Source: Buttiauxella sp. B2
Lineage (GTDB): Bacteria; Pseudomonadota; Gammaproteobacteria; Enterobacterales; Enterobacteriaceae
DNA: 64,000 nucleotides
Reading direction: 5' to 3'
NCBI RefSeq assembly: GCF_006376615.1
Contig: NZ_VEXQ01000005.1
Span: 1-64,000 of the forward strand
How positions within the stretch are numbered: the first letter of the stretch is position 1; each line of letters opens with the position of its first letter. Both the position numbers and the translations under genes were made by a program. The notes below the pieces were generated by a model that saw only the letters and a list, made by a program, of their open reading frames with translations, made no database searches and was not told where the DNA came from. Positions 22,125-32,004 of the stretch are shown here, piece by piece.

Positions 22125-22137
22125 AATCAGTGCATTG
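22125..22137 (+). promoter_or_regulatory. IHF consensus match upstream of mutH
   Basis: AATCAGTGCATTG fits the IHF consensus WATCARNNNNTTR without mismatch. It is 85 nt before mutH and about 100 bp from the nearest perfect DnaA box. Could serve DARS2 or be chance. Confidence 0.35.
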
Positions 22138-22221
22138 TCATTCATATCCCAGGCACGCTAAACTATTTCCACACGGTGGGCAAATCACGCCTATTTTTTA
22201 ACCAACTATCAGCCAGGCACA

Positions 22222-22908
22222 ATGCAAGCACTCCGTCCTTTACTCACACCGCCAGAAAACGAACAGGTTTTGCTGGCGCAAGCCCAGAAACTGGCAGGCT
22301 ACACACTGGGCGAACTGGCGGCGCTCGCCAATTTACCGATCCCGAAGGATCTTAAACGCGACAAAGGCTGGATCGGTGTTTTGCTTGAACTGTGGTTAGG
22401 TGCCAGCGCTGGGAGTAAACCCGAGCAAGATTTCGCAGCGCTGGGTATTGAGCTAAAAACAATCCCTGTTGATAGATTAGGTCGCCCTCTGGAAACCACA
22501 TTTGTCTGCGTCGCGCCACTCACTGGCAATACCGGTGTTGTGTGGGAAACGAGCCATGTGCGTCACAAACTAAAACGAGTCTTGTGGATTCCGGTTGAAG
22601 GCGAGCGGCAAATCCCCCTTGCCGAACGGCATATCGGCACACCGTTGTTGTGGACACCAACAGAAGAAGAAGAACGTCAGCTACGTCTGGACTGGGAAGA
22701 ATTAATGGATTTGATTGTGCTCGGCCAAGTCGAGCGCATCACAGCACGCCATGGTGAAGTGCTGCAACTGAGGCCAAAAGCCGCAAACAGCAAAGCGTTG
22801 ACCGATGCAATTGGAGCCGATGGCTCACCGATTCTTACTCTGCCTCGTGGTTTTTATCTGAAAAAGAATTTCACCGCAGCCCTGCTCGCTCGTCATTTCT
22901 CGTTGTAA
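22222..22908 (+). CDS. mutH: DNA mismatch repair endonuclease MutH
   Basis: Nicks the unmethylated strand at hemimethylated GATC sites after MutS/MutL activation. 228 aa (E. coli 229). The type II-restriction-like catalytic set is visible: Asp in [20 protein letters not shown], with Glu and Lys of the ELKT motif. The C-terminal [16 protein letters not shown] is also conserved. Starts with ATG 22222; an ERIC repeat begins right after its stop. Confidence 0.97.
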   Translation: MQALRPLLTPPENEQVLLAQAQKLAGYTLGELAALANLPIPKDLKRDKGWIGVLLELWLGASAGSKPEQDFAALGIELKTIPVDRLGRPLETTFVCVAPLTGNTGVVWETSHVRHKLKRVLWIPVEGERQIPLAERHIGTPLLWTPTEEEERQLRLDWEELMDLIVLGQVERITARHGEVLQLRPKAANSKALTDAIGADGSPILTLPRGFYLKKNFTAALLARHFSL

Positions 22909-22909
22909 A

Positions 22910-23033
22910 CCCTAAAGAATTCGAGTTTTTGGTAGGCGGCAAGAGAGCTTATCCCCAGGAGCTTACTTTAGTAAGTGACTGGGGTAAGTGAATGCAGCCA
23001 ACACCCCTACAACTTGAAGTATGACGGGTATAG
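22910..23033 (+). repeat. ERIC repeat (full length)
   Basis: About 124 bp between mutH and ygdQ. The left end reads ACCCTAAAGAATTCGAG, the core has CCCCAGGAGCTTAC and AAGTGACTGGGGTAAG, and the right end is CTTGAAGTATGACGGGTATA. These are the signature blocks of the Enterobacterial Repetitive Intergenic Consensus. It starts 1 nt after the mutH stop codon and so lies in the mutH 3' UTR. Confidence 0.92.
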
Positions 23034-23044
23034 ATTCATTTAAC

Positions 23045-23076
23045 TTGCGCCCAGCTCCTGGCTGGCGTTTATAATT
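23045..23076 (+). promoter_or_regulatory. Candidate promoter of ygdQ
   Basis: A perfect -10 TATAAT at 23070-23075 with a possible -35 TTGCGC at 23045-23050; the 19-bp spacer is long. It lies just after the ERIC repeat and 33 nt before the ygdQ ATG. Confidence 0.4.
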
Positions 23077-23108
23077 GGCGTTTTATAAATATCTGGCAGG
23101 ATTTTTTA

Positions 23109-23822
23109 ATGTTGTTTGCATGGATTACCGATCCGAACGCGTGGATGGCACTGGGCACTCTGACGATTCTGGAAATCGTACTTGGAATCGACAATATCAT
23201 CTTCCTTTCGCTGGTCGTTGCGAAGCTGCCTAAAGCGCAACAGGCTAAAGCACGCCGTCTGGGGCTGGGTGCTGCGATGATTATGCGTCTGGTGTTGCTG
23301 GCCTCTATCGCATGGATGACACATCTAATTCACCCGCTGTTTACAGTGATGGGCAATGAATTCTCAGCACGTGATCTCATTTTGCTGTTGGGTGGTTTGT
23401 TCCTGTTGTGGAAAGCGAGCAAAGAGATCCATGAGTCCATCGAGGGCGAAGAAGAAGGGCTAAAAACTAACGTTCACTCCTTCTTTGGCGCAATCGTACA
23501 AATCATGCTGCTGGATATCATTTTCAGCCTTGATTCTGTTATTACCGCCGTTGGCTTGTCCGATCATCTTTTTATCATGATGGCCGCCGTGGTTATTGCT
23601 GTGATGGTGATGATGTTTGCCGCGAAACCGATTGGCGATTTTGTTGAACGCCACCCGTCGGTGAAAATGCTGGCACTGTCATTCCTGTTGCTGGTCGGCT
23701 TTACCCTGATTCTTGAAGGCTTCGATATTCATGTGCCGAAAGGTTACATCTATTTTGCGATGTTCTTCTCAATCGCTGTGGAAACCTTGAATCTGATCCG
23801 CAACAAAAAAAACCCGCTGTAA
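23109..23822 (+). CDS. ygdQ: TerC-family inner-membrane protein YgdQ
   Basis: 237 aa with seven or so predicted membrane helices. The TerC signature acidic motifs are visible in the first helix (ILEIVLGIDNIIFLS) and a second repeat (MLLDIIFSLDSVITAVGL), both with charged residues inside the membrane. Relatives are linked to metal (Mn2+) export or tellurite resistance; the E. coli protein is uncharacterised. Its own terminator follows. Confidence 0.9.
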   Translation: MLFAWITDPNAWMALGTLTILEIVLGIDNIIFLSLVVAKLPKAQQAKARRLGLGAAMIMRLVLLASIAWMTHLIHPLFTVMGNEFSARDLILLLGGLFLLWKASKEIHESIEGEEEGLKTNVHSFFGAIVQIMLLDIIFSLDSVITAVGLSDHLFIMMAAVVIAVMVMMFAAKPIGDFVERHPSVKMLALSFLLLVGFTLILEGFDIHVPKGYIYFAMFFSIAVETLNLIRNKKNPL

Positions 23823-23830
23823 CCCACGCA

Positions 23831-23864
23831 GGGGAAGCTTTTCCGCTTCCCCTCTGTTTCTTTT
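23831..23864 (+). terminator. Terminator of ygdQ
   Basis: GGGGAAGC (23831-23838) pairs with GCTTCCCC (23845-23852), followed by a T-rich stretch TCTGTTTCTTTT. Confidence 0.82.
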
Positions 23865-23945
23865 AAGAATTTACTGCTTACGTTCACCACCTGCTCGAGT
23901 TATTACTAGAATATATATGTCATTCCATACCACACGAGGCGAATA

Positions 23946-24167
23946 ATGATGAAAAAATGGGCTGTTCTAATTTCCGCTGTCGGTCTGGCATTTGCGGTTT
24001 CGGGTTGTAGCAGCGATTACGTGATGGCAACCAAAGATGGTCGAATGATCCTGACTGACGGAAAACCACAAGTCGATGAGGACACGGGCCTGGTGAAATA
24101 TCGTGATCAGCAAGGCAACGAGATGCAAATCAATCGTGATGATGTTTCACAAATCATTGAACGTTAA
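23946..24167 (+). CDS. ygdR: YgdI/YgdR family lipoprotein
   Basis: 73-aa lipoprotein, nearly identical in design to E. coli YgdR (72 aa). Signal peptide ends in the lipobox AVSGC (Cys near residue 21), then a DUF903-type domain with [17 protein letters not shown]. The second ATG, three bases on, is equally possible as start. Function unknown. Confidence 0.93.
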   Translation: MMKKWAVLISAVGLAFAVSGCSSDYVMATKDGRMILTDGKPQVDEDTGLVKYRDQQGNEMQINRDDVSQIIER

Positions 24168-24313
24168 GATGTAAAGGTCAGTACTTTGCTGGCCTGTCAC
24201 ACTTTTCTTCTTTTCCCCTCTTCCGCTTTTGCTTCCCCTCTGCCATGTTTATAGTCCATTTTTTTGTTGGGCACATGCCTGACCGATAAGACCGATGAAT
24301 AAGGAAGGCGGCT

Positions 24314-25354
24314 ATGCACTATCACCGTATCCCCCACAGCTCTCTTGAAATAAGTACGCTAGGGCTGGGAACCATGACGTTTGGTGAGCAAAATAGCGAA
24401 GCCGACGCGCATGCACAGCTTGATTATGCAGTCCACGAAGGGGTAAACCTGATTGATGTGGCAGAAATGTACCCGGTGCCACCTCGACCGGAAACTCAAG
24501 GTCTAACAGAAACTTACGTCGGCAACTGGTTAAAGCAACGCGGTAATCGCGAAAAACTGGTTATCGCCACAAAAGTCAGTGGTCCAAGCCGCAATAACGA
24601 CGCCGGCATTCGCCCAAACCAGATACTGGATCGCAGAAATATCCGTGATGCACTGGATGCCAGCCTGAAGCGTTTGCAAACCGACTATATCGATCTCTAT
24701 CAGGTTCACTGGCCACAGCGCGCCACCAACTGTTTTGGCAAGCTGGGTTATACATGGACTGATAACGCAGTGCCAGTCACTCTGCTTGAAACACTTGAGG
24801 CAGTGACTGAGTTTCAGCGAGCGGGGAAAATCCGTTATATCGGCGTGTCTAATGAAACACCATGGGGTGTAATGCGTTATCTGCAACTGGCTGAAAAGCA
24901 TGATTTGCCGCGCATTGTCACCATCCAGAATCCATACAGCCTTGTGAACCGTAGCTTTGAAGTGGGATTGGCAGAAATTACTCAGCGCGAAGGGGTCGAG
25001 TTGTTGGCCTATTCCTGTCTGGGATTTGGTACGTTGACAGGTAAATACCTGAACGGAGCAAAACCTGCAGGCGCACGTAATACGCTGTTTAGCCGTTTCA
25101 CCCGTTACAGCGGTGAACAAACTCAGCTGGCGGTTGCGGCATATGTCGATATCGCTAAACGACACAATCTCGATCCGGCTCAAATGGCACTGGCTTTTGT
25201 TCGCCGCCAACCTTTTGTTGCCAGCACGCTGTTAGGTGCAACCACGCTTGAGCAATTAAAAACTAACCTTGAGAGCTTACATGTAGACTTGAGTGAAGAT
25301 GTACTTGAAGAGTTGGAAGCGGTGAACCGCGTTTATACCTACCCTGCACCTTGA
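24314..25354 (+). CDS. tas: NADP(H)-dependent aldo/keto reductase Tas
   Basis: 346 aa (E. coli 346). Aldo/keto reductase barrel with the catalytic Asp-Tyr in NLIDVAEMYPVPPR, Lys in KLVIATKVSG and His in DLYQVHWPQR. E. coli tas was found as a suppressor of tyrosine auxotrophy in starved cells. The start follows AAGGAAGG. Convergent with lplT. Confidence 0.95.
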   Translation: MHYHRIPHSSLEISTLGLGTMTFGEQNSEADAHAQLDYAVHEGVNLIDVAEMYPVPPRPETQGLTETYVGNWLKQRGNREKLVIATKVSGPSRNNDAGIRPNQILDRRNIRDALDASLKRLQTDYIDLYQVHWPQRATNCFGKLGYTWTDNAVPVTLLETLEAVTEFQRAGKIRYIGVSNETPWGVMRYLQLAEKHDLPRIVTIQNPYSLVNRSFEVGLAEITQREGVELLAYSCLGFGTLTGKYLNGAKPAGARNTLFSRFTRYSGEQTQLAVAAYVDIAKRHNLDPAQMALAFVRRQPFVASTLLGATTLEQLKTNLESLHVDLSEDVLEELEAVNRVYTYPAP

Positions 25355-25358
25355 TGTG

Positions 25359-25388
25359 AAAACCCCTCTCCAAATGGAGAGGGGAAAC
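25359..25388. terminator. Bidirectional terminator between tas and lplT
   Basis: CCCCTCTCC (25363-25371) pairs with GGAGAGGGG (25376-25384) around an AAAT loop. On the minus strand TTTTC follows, on the plus strand AAACTCTATTTC. It fills the 35-bp gap between convergent stops. Confidence 0.75.
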
Positions 25389-25389
25389 T

Positions 25390-26586
25390 CTATTTCTGGC
25401 GAATCTGCCAAACCCACAAACCGCCGATAGCCAGCGCAAACACTGCACCAAAACCAATGCCGATACCGACAATCGATGCACCTGTTTTTACCGCCAGTGA
25501 GAACAGACCAAGCATCAGTAACATCGCGGTATTTTCACCGAGATTCTGCACAGCAATCGCATTTCCCGCCCCCACTGAATGTTTGCCACGATCCTGAAGA
25601 AGAGCGTTTAGCGGGACCACGAAGAATCCGCCAAGAATACCAATCAGCACTAATAGCAAGTAAGACGGTAGCAATGCATTTTGGATAGCGAAGAACAGCA
25701 CGCCAATACCAATCAAAATACCGGCAGGCATACAACGTGCCACGGTTTCAAGCGTCACCAGTTTAGCCGCAGCTCCGGCACCAACAACAATCCCTACAGC
25801 GACCATTGCATTGAGGTAGGTTGGCGTCGCGTTATCAGTAATACCCAACGCTATCGGAACCCACAACACCAGCAAGAAGCGTAACGTCACCCCCGCGCCC
25901 CAGAACAAACTGGTGCCGACTAACGAGAAGCGAGTTTCGCCGTTATGCCATAGCGTACGACAAGCATTGAAGAAGCTGCGTGTCATCGGGGTAAAGCGCC
26001 ATGACTGACCACTCCGCGCGGGTGCAAGTTTCGGTATAAATATATTGGCGACCACAGCGCCCGCATATATCGCCACACACATGCTTAATGCAGCCAGAAT
26101 GTGCCAGTCAGCCAGCACACCGCCCGCCATAGAACCAAGCAGAATTGCGGCAATGGTCGATGATTCCATCAGACCATTGGCTTTCACCAGGCGATCGCCC
26201 GTGGTTAACTCCCCCAAAATCCCATACTTAGCCGGTGAATACGTTGCAGCACCAATACCCACCAGCAAATATCCAACAAACGGATTCAGACCAAAACAGA
26301 TAACCGCCGCACCAATCAATTTGAGGCTATTGGCCAGCATCATCACTCGCCCTTTGGCAAAGCTGTCCGCTATCTGACCGACAAACGGGGCAAATAGGAT
26401 GTAAGCGCCAACAAACACCATCTGCAAAACAGGTTGGCTCCAGTCGGGGTAGAACTGTTGTTTTAATACCGCAAGCGTTGCAAACAGCAGCGCGTTGTCA
26501 CCAAACGCCGATAGAAATTGCGCGCAGGTCACAGCCATCATACCTCTGGACCAAATTGAGGTATCGTTTACGGTATTATCATGCAT
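25390..26586 (-). CDS. lplT: Lysophospholipid transporter LplT
   Basis: Major-facilitator protein that flips lysophospholipids (lyso-PE, lyso-PG) into the inner leaflet for reacylation by Aas. 398 aa (E. coli 397), 12 predicted helices, with [18 protein letters not shown] and [14 protein letters not shown] in the first half. Starts inside the end of aas, overlapping it by 8 nt, which couples the two steps of the lysophospholipid repair path. Confidence 0.96.
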   Translation of the reverse strand: MHDNTVNDTSIWSRGMMAVTCAQFLSAFGDNALLFATLAVLKQQFYPDWSQPVLQMVFVGAYILFAPFVGQIADSFAKGRVMMLANSLKLIGAAVICFGLNPFVGYLLVGIGAATYSPAKYGILGELTTGDRLVKANGLMESSTIAAILLGSMAGGVLADWHILAALSMCVAIYAGAVVANIFIPKLAPARSGQSWRFTPMTRSFFNACRTLWHNGETRFSLVGTSLFWGAGVTLRFLLVLWVPIALGITDNATPTYLNAMVAVGIVVGAGAAAKLVTLETVARCMPAGILIGIGVLFFAIQNALLPSYLLLVLIGILGGFFVVPLNALLQDRGKHSVGAGNAIAVQNLGENTAMLLMLGLFSLAVKTGASIVGIGIGFGAVFALAIGGLWVWQIRQK

Positions 26587-28738
26587 TCTCTGTCTCCGGC
26601 TCGTTGACCAGCGCTTTCAGACTGACGAAATCAGGTTTACCGCTGCCCAGCACAGGTAACTGTTTCAGGAAGCGAATATCTCGCGGTACAGTCAGCTCAG
26701 GAATGCCATTTGCGCGGGCATATTGCAGCAGTTTTTCGCGATTAAGCTCGCTATCCGTAGTGAACATCACCAGTGCTTCACCTTTCGCCGCATCGCTTTT
26801 AATAACGGTAGCATGCATTCTCTCCGGAGATACGCCGAGTGCCATCTGCTCTACCATTTCCAGTGAAACCATTTCACCGGCAATTTTAGCAAAGCGTTTA
26901 GCTCGCCCTTGAATGATACAAAAACCATGCTCATCAAAGCGGACAATATCACCCGTGTCATACCAACCTGATTCCACTTCACCCTGCGCATTTTCAGCAC
27001 TTGGTTCTTCCAGCACACCAGGGTTTTCCACACGAAGATAGCCTTTCATGATGTTCGGCCCCTTCAATTGCAGTCGTCCACCGTCTTCAATTCCTGGCAC
27101 TGCCATCAACCGGGCATCCATTGCCGGAAGAATGCGCCCCACGGTCCCAACTTGTGCCGCCATTGGGACGTTGATGGACACCACAGGCGCGCATTCTGTA
27201 ACGCCATAACCTTCCAAAATTCGCAGACCAAATTTATCCTGCCAAAGCTGTTTGGTGCTTTCCTGGAGTTTTTCCGCTCCCGCCACTACATAACGCAGGC
27301 GGTAGAAGTCATAAGGATTGGCGAAACGCGCGTAGTTACCAAGGAACGTCGATGTGCCAAATAACACAGTACAATTTCGGTCGTAAACCAGTTCCGGCAC
27401 AATGCGATAATGCAGCGGGCTTGGATAGAGGAACACTTCCGCGCCCGTTAGCAGAGGCGTAAACAAGCCGACAGTCAGACCGAAAGAGTGGAACAACGGT
27501 AAGGCCGACATAAAGCGATCGTTGGCAGTGAAATCGGCAATAGTGCGAATTTGCTCAACGTTAGCCAGCAAACTTTTGTGGCTATGTACCACGCCTTTTG
27601 GATTCCCTTCAGAACCCGAAGTAAATAACACCATCGCAGCATCTTCTGGTTGCTGCTTGACCTGCGCCAAATGTGGCACCAGCAAATGGCCAAATATCCA
27701 CAGTTTGTCGGCAAGCGTAACATCGGCTTTCAGATCTTCCAGGAATACCCAGCGCACTTGTGTGAGTTGTTCAGGCAAATGCCATAACTTGCCTTTATCG
27801 AGAAACTGACGCGAAGTGAATATCGTTTTGATCTGCGCGGCAGTGATAGCACTGGTCAACCCTTTGACGCCCGCGGTGTAGTTCATCATCGCAGGAATTC
27901 GCCCACGCGATGATGCACCAAAAATGACTGCCGCGCTGATCGCCGCATTCGGCAGCATCAGGCCAATAATTTCACCCGCCGCACTGTATTTATTTAGAAT
28001 GCGCCCGACAAATAGGGTCTTGGTTAGCAAACTACGATAGGTATCTGGCTTGAAGTTAATGTCTTCAATACAGTTTTTGCGATCGCCATAACGATATTGT
28101 GCTGCGAGCAACGCTTCGTACAACGTTTCACGTGGTCGCACTGCCATACGCGCTTCCATCATTAGCTGATGCAGCATTTCACCTGCCATTTTACGGCGTT
28201 CGCGCGCGCGCGGCGCTTCCGGCATCGGGACAGAAGTAGGTGGCAGAATATGCAGGCTGATGCGCGGGAATAAGCGGCGTTTAACCAGGCCTTTCAGGCG
28301 GCTGAAAAACGTCAGTTCCGCACCATCAATTCGAATCGGGATAACGGCCGCATTTGATTTCGCGGCAACAAACCCGGCACCTTCATAAATTTTCATCAAT
28401 GATCCGGTAACCGAGATGCGCCCTTCCGGGAAGATAACCACCGGACGGCCCTGCTCAACCAGACGAACCAGGTGCTTAATCGACATCGGTTTTGTTGGGT
28501 CAAGCGGCACAAAATCGATTAGCGATTTAAGCCAACGCATATACCACTGTTGGCTAATTGAGGAATACACGGCAAATACCGGACGCCCGGGTAAAAATAG
28601 TGCCAGCAAAATACCATCAATAAAGGAAACGTGGTTGGGAACAATCAGGACTCGCGATTGGGAGAGAACTTGTTGATCGCCATAAAGTCGCACCCTGAAC
28701 AAGATACGAAATAGCGTACGGAAAAAACCAAAAAGCAT
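26579..28738 (-). CDS. aas: Bifunctional 2-acylglycerophosphoethanolamine acyltransferase / acyl-ACP synthetase
   Basis: Reacylates lysophospholipids at position 1 using acyl-ACP that it makes itself. 719 aa (E. coli 719). N-terminal acyltransferase domain with NHVSFIDG (HX4D type, about residues 36-42) and [11 protein letters not shown]-terminal AMP-forming synthetase from about 200 with [25 protein letters not shown] and GWYDTGDIV. Located at the inner membrane. Upstream of lplT in one transcript. Confidence 0.96.
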   Translation of the reverse strand: MLFGFFRTLFRILFRVRLYGDQQVLSQSRVLIVPNHVSFIDGILLALFLPGRPVFAVYSSISQQWYMRWLKSLIDFVPLDPTKPMSIKHLVRLVEQGRPVVIFPEGRISVTGSLMKIYEGAGFVAAKSNAAVIPIRIDGAELTFFSRLKGLVKRRLFPRISLHILPPTSVPMPEAPRARERRKMAGEMLHQLMMEARMAVRPRETLYEALLAAQYRYGDRKNCIEDINFKPDTYRSLLTKTLFVGRILNKYSAAGEIIGLMLPNAAISAAVIFGASSRGRIPAMMNYTAGVKGLTSAITAAQIKTIFTSRQFLDKGKLWHLPEQLTQVRWVFLEDLKADVTLADKLWIFGHLLVPHLAQVKQQPEDAAMVLFTSGSEGNPKGVVHSHKSLLANVEQIRTIADFTANDRFMSALPLFHSFGLTVGLFTPLLTGAEVFLYPSPLHYRIVPELVYDRNCTVLFGTSTFLGNYARFANPYDFYRLRYVVAGAEKLQESTKQLWQDKFGLRILEGYGVTECAPVVSINVPMAAQVGTVGRILPAMDARLMAVPGIEDGGRLQLKGPNIMKGYLRVENPGVLEEPSAENAQGEVESGWYDTGDIVRFDEHGFCIIQGRAKRFAKIAGEMVSLEMVEQMALGVSPERMHATVIKSDAAKGEALVMFTTDSELNREKLLQYARANGIPELTVPRDIRFLKQLPVLGSGKPDFVSLKALVNEPETENA

Positions 28739-28853
28739 AGCAACTCCCTTTGTCGTTAATAAGCCGCAGATTCTTAAGTGTAGTAACAGCAGATTACATG
28801 AGTAACTTTAAAGGAGCGATAGCCTGAAGGGATGCAATGTCTGAAAAAAAGGC

Positions 28854-28941
28854 AAAAAAAACCTGCGCATCTGCGCAGGTTGGTGCAAAAGAATTGTACT
28901 TAACAACGTAACTAGAATTCTCACCAATCAATACCTCTGGG
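28854..28941 (-). ncRNA. omrA: OmrA/OmrB-family small RNA
   Basis: Minus-strand 88-nt RNA. The 5' end starts CCCAGAGGTATTGATTGGTG, the seed region shared by OmrA and OmrB of E. coli, and the 3' end is an intrinsic terminator CCTGCGCAGATGCGCAGG plus a T-run. Length and aas-galR location match omrA exactly. In E. coli these Hfq-dependent RNAs are made under OmpR control and repress ompT, cirA, fecA, csgD and ompR. E. coli has two tandem copies here; only one is present in this window. Confidence 0.95.
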
Positions 28942-29000
28942 ACACTAAATGTAGCAGTGGCTGGTCACTTTTCGCCATGGCGAAATAGCAACAGCGCGCT

Positions 29001-29020
29001 GCAAACTGTAAGCAAAGATT
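29001..29020 (-). promoter_or_regulatory. Candidate OmpR site upstream of the Omr sRNA
   Basis: Minus-strand reading AATCTTTGCTTACAGTTTGC, 60-80 bp before the sRNA 5' end, resembles OmpR half-sites (GTTACA-like spaced by 10 bp). Known OmpR control of omrA/omrB in E. coli supports it. The rest of the 486-bp aas-galR gap shows only the sRNA and the galR operator. Confidence 0.5.
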
Positions 29021-29194
29021 TAGTCTGAAATCATTAAAAATCCAGAGCATGCCCGTTACTGCCGCTGCGCTTGGATTTCCCGGTGGCGGATGTGTAACGA
29101 TTACACTAAAACTGGCCTGATTTTGGATGAGTTTGCGACAGCTACTACAGTTGCACCCTTGAAGTAGCGCGGCTTTTCCGTAACACTTAAAACT

Positions 29195-29210
29195 GTGTAA
29201 ACGCTTACCC
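29195..29210. promoter_or_regulatory. GalR/GalS operator upstream of galR
   Basis: GTGTAAACGCTTACCC matches the GalR operator consensus GTGKAANCGNTTNCAC at all but one position. It ends 17 bp before the galR start, suggesting autoregulation. Confidence 0.7.
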
Positions 29211-29227
29211 ACTCAGGAATACTATCG

Positions 29228-30235
29228 ATGGCGACAATTAAGGATGTAGCAAAACTAGCAGGCGTTTCTGTCGCCACGGTGTCCCGTGTCATTAATAACT
29301 CCCCAAAAGCCAGCAATGCGTCTCGCCAGGCTGTGAGCTGCGCGATGGAAGAACTGAATTACCATCCCAACGCCAACGCCCGAGCGCTAGCCCAGCAAAC
29401 AACCGAAACAATTGGCCTGGTGGTGGGTGATGTTTCCGACCCCTTCTTTGGCGCGATGGTAAAATCCGTCGAGCAAGTCGCCTACCGCACTGGCAACTTT
29501 CTGTTAATTGGCAATGGTTATCACAATGAACAAAAAGAACGGCAAGCAATTGAACAGCTCATTCGCCATCGCTGTGCCGCACTGGTCGTCCATGCGAAAA
29601 AAATCCCTGACGACGAATTGATCTCACTGATGAAGCAAATGCCCGGCATGGTGGTTATAAACCGTATTCTGCCTGGTTTTGAGCAACGTTGTGTGGCGCT
29701 AGATGACCGCTATGGTGCGTGGCTTGCCACCCGTCATCTGATTCAGCAAGGCCATACGAAAATTGGTTACCTCTGTTCCAACCACCAAATTTCTGATGCC
29801 GAAGATCGCTTGCAGGGTTATTACGACGCTCTTACAGAACATGGGTTGCCGGTCAACGATCGTTTAGTCACTTACGGTGAGCCGGATGAAAGCGGCGGTG
29901 AGCAGGCAATGACTGAGCTATTAGGTCGTGGAAAACATTTCAGTGCGGTAGCCTGTTACAACGATTCAATGGCGGCAGGTGCAATGGGCGTGCTCAATGA
30001 CAACGGAATTGATGTCCCTAAAGAGATTTCACTGATTGGCTTTGATGATGTGCTTATCTCGCGCTACGTGCGCCCACGTCTGACTACGGTTCGTTATCCG
30101 ATAATCACCATGGCGACACAAGCAGCAGAACTCGCGCTGGCGCTGGCTGAAAAGCGTGAGCTACCAGATATCACACATATGTTTAGCCCAACACTTGTGC
30201 GACGCCACTCGGTTATCACATATTCTGGCGAGTAA
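29228..30235 (+). CDS. galR: HTH-type transcriptional regulator GalR
   Basis: LacI-family repressor of galactose transport and metabolism genes. 335 aa, a little shorter than E. coli GalR (343) at the C-terminus. N-terminal HTH ATIKDVAKLAGVSVATVSRV, hinge NANARALAQQ, then the periplasmic-binding-protein-like sugar domain with ISLIGFDDVLISRYVRP. The start follows CAGGAA. Confidence 0.94.
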   Translation: MATIKDVAKLAGVSVATVSRVINNSPKASNASRQAVSCAMEELNYHPNANARALAQQTTETIGLVVGDVSDPFFGAMVKSVEQVAYRTGNFLLIGNGYHNEQKERQAIEQLIRHRCAALVVHAKKIPDDELISLMKQMPGMVVINRILPGFEQRCVALDDRYGAWLATRHLIQQGHTKIGYLCSNHQISDAEDRLQGYYDALTEHGLPVNDRLVTYGEPDESGGEQAMTELLGRGKHFSAVACYNDSMAAGAMGVLNDNGIDVPKEISLIGFDDVLISRYVRPRLTTVRYPIITMATQAAELALALAEKRELPDITHMFSPTLVRRHSVITYSGE

Positions 30236-30238
30236 TGT

Positions 30239-30700
30239 TTACCTCTGGGTTGAGAGAGTGAATTGATATAAATGGACGGGCTTATTGGGATAATCCAACC
30301 CGTCGCCGATATATTGCCAACCAAAACGTTCGTAGTAATCTTTGCATGCTGAATAGAGATAAAGCTGCGGGTAACCCAATCCGCGAGCTTGCTCAATAAC
30401 GTGTTGTTGCAGTTTAGCTCCCAGCCCCCGTCCACGCTGGTTTTCATCTATGTATAACGCGGCAAGCCAGGGATAAAGATCCTGACGGCTAATCAAATCA
30501 CAGCGCCATAACCCCACCGTACCGACCAATTTATTGCCCTCAACGGCCACAAACGTTAATGGCATTTCCCCTTCTCGCTGGCTGGTTGCCACTATAGAGG
30601 CGAAAAAGTCACGGCTTTCAGATGTGCCAAACGCCTGCCACAACCAATCAGTCACTTGCTCTGTATACTGTGGTGCAGTGTAGAGCGGTTGGATATTCAC
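30239..30700 (-). CDS. GNAT family N-acetyltransferase
   Basis: 153 aa. The GNAT acetyl-CoA loop is visible as DENQRGRGLGAKLQQHVIEQA (about residues 86-106) and the C-terminal strand/turn as YYERFGWQYIGDG. Substrate cannot be told from sequence. Convergent with galR (3-nt gap), divergent from the LacI-family regulator; not part of the usual E. coli order here, so an accessory gene. Confidence 0.85.
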   Translation of the reverse strand: MNIQPLYTAPQYTEQVTDWLWQAFGTSESRDFFASIVATSQREGEMPLTFVAVEGNKLVGTVGLWRCDLISRQDLYPWLAALYIDENQRGRGLGAKLQQHVIEQARGLGYPQLYLYSACKDYYERFGWQYIGDGLDYPNKPVHLYQFTLSTQR

Positions 30701-30978
30701 ATCAGCTTTCCCGTTAAAGAATCAAATCTCTCAAAGTTTATTCCCTTTCACGGCTGATAATGAAGCAAAACAGCGAGATTAATTTATACGCTGGCCATGG
30801 TTACGGATGCCCAAAACTATGCATTAGGAGAATGAAAGGGTTCGTAATCATTGAAAAGCGTGATCCGGTACGACAAATGGCATAGCGAAGCCGCAAGCCA
30901 GATGTTTCATTACCACAGCGTGATAAACTAGCGAAACTATATGACCACGCGGCAAGCGTCTTAATCAGGAATGAATTG

Positions 30979-32004
30979 ATGGTAACAATGCTGGATGTCG
31001 CGCTACGCGCAGGCGTTTCCAAAGCAACGGTATCACGCGTGCTCAACGGAATTGGACAAGTCAAAGAGAGCACTCGCAAACAGGTTTTTAACGCCATGGA
31101 AGAGTTGGGTTATCGCCCTAATTTTCTGGCGAGATCCCTTGCAAACCGCAGCAGTAATAGCGTGGGTCTGGTAGTTTCTACCTTTGATGGGTTTTACTTT
31201 GGCCGTCTGTTACAACAAGCCTCGCGCCAGACCGAGGCCTGGGGCAAACAGCTTATTGTCACTGACGGGCACGACACGCCGCAAAAAGAGCTAGAAGCCG
31301 TGCAAATGCTGGTAGACCGGCATTGCGACGCCATTGTGTTGTACACCCGCTTTATGAATGAGCGCACACTACTTTCGCTGATGAACAGCATCAAAGTTCC
31401 GTTGGTGGTGATTAACCGTGACGTGAGCCAGGCTCGCGACCGCTGTGTGTTCTTTGAACAACAAGATGCGGCGTTTAAAGCGACAGATTATTTGATTCAA
31501 CAAGGGCATCGAGATATCGCTTGTATCACCGTGCCAATCTCCACGCCTACCGGGCAAGCACGCCTGATGGGCTATCGAAAAGCGCTGCAAAAACATGGCA
31601 TTGCCTTTAGCGAAGACAGAGTCAAATATGGCGATTCGAGCATGACTCTCGGCCATAAGCTTTGCCAGGAATTGCTCGAAAGCCACGTGCCTTTTACCGC
31701 ACTGTTTGCCTGTAATGATGATATGGCACTGGGTGCGTCGAAAGCGTTGCATCAGGCTGGTCGGCATATTCCGCAGGATATTTCGCTGTTTGGTTTTGAT
31801 GATGCGCCGAGCGCGCAGTGGCTGGAACCTGCATTATCCAGTGTCTATTTGCCTATTGATAGCATGATTACCACGGCAATCGATCAGGTAATCAAGCTAG
31901 CCAACGGCGAATCACTCGAGGCGATTCCACCCTTTGTTGGCAAGCTGGTATTACGTGATTCAGTGATGCCCGGCCCGTTTTACGAGCCAGGTTTACAACT
32001 TTAG
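30979..32004 (+). CDS. LacI-family transcriptional regulator (AscG-like)
   Basis: 341 aa. HTH VTMLDVALRAGVSKATVSRVLNG and hinge FLARSLANRSS at the N-terminus, then a sugar-binding domain with FALFACNDDMALGASKAL-type and ISLFGFDDAPSAQWLEP segments. The overall sequence resembles AscG, repressor of beta-glucoside genes in E. coli, but no transport or glycosidase gene stands next to it, so its targets are unknown. I chose ATG 30979, 8 nt after AGGA, over the TTG three bases upstream. Its stop overlaps the lysA stop by 3 nt, convergent. Confidence 0.88.
   Translation: MVTMLDVALRAGVSKATVSRVLNGIGQVKESTRKQVFNAMEELGYRPNFLARSLANRSSNSVGLVVSTFDGFYFGRLLQQASRQTEAWGKQLIVTDGHDTPQKELEAVQMLVDRHCDAIVLYTRFMNERTLLSLMNSIKVPLVVINRDVSQARDRCVFFEQQDAAFKATDYLIQQGHRDIACITVPISTPTGQARLMGYRKALQKHGIAFSEDRVKYGDSSMTLGHKLCQELLESHVPFTALFACNDDMALGASKALHQAGRHIPQDISLFGFDDAPSAQWLEPALSSVYLPIDSMITTAIDQVIKLANGESLEAIPPFVGKLVLRDSVMPGPFYEPGLQL

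Noticed and set aside
24168-24215. Hairpin GGTCAG/CTGGCC after ygdR as terminator
   Set aside because: Weak stem with a G-T pair and no clean T-run; not called.
24530-25210. 226-codon minus-strand open frame opposite tas
   Set aside because: Antisense to the conserved tas gene; composition reflects the complementary codons only.
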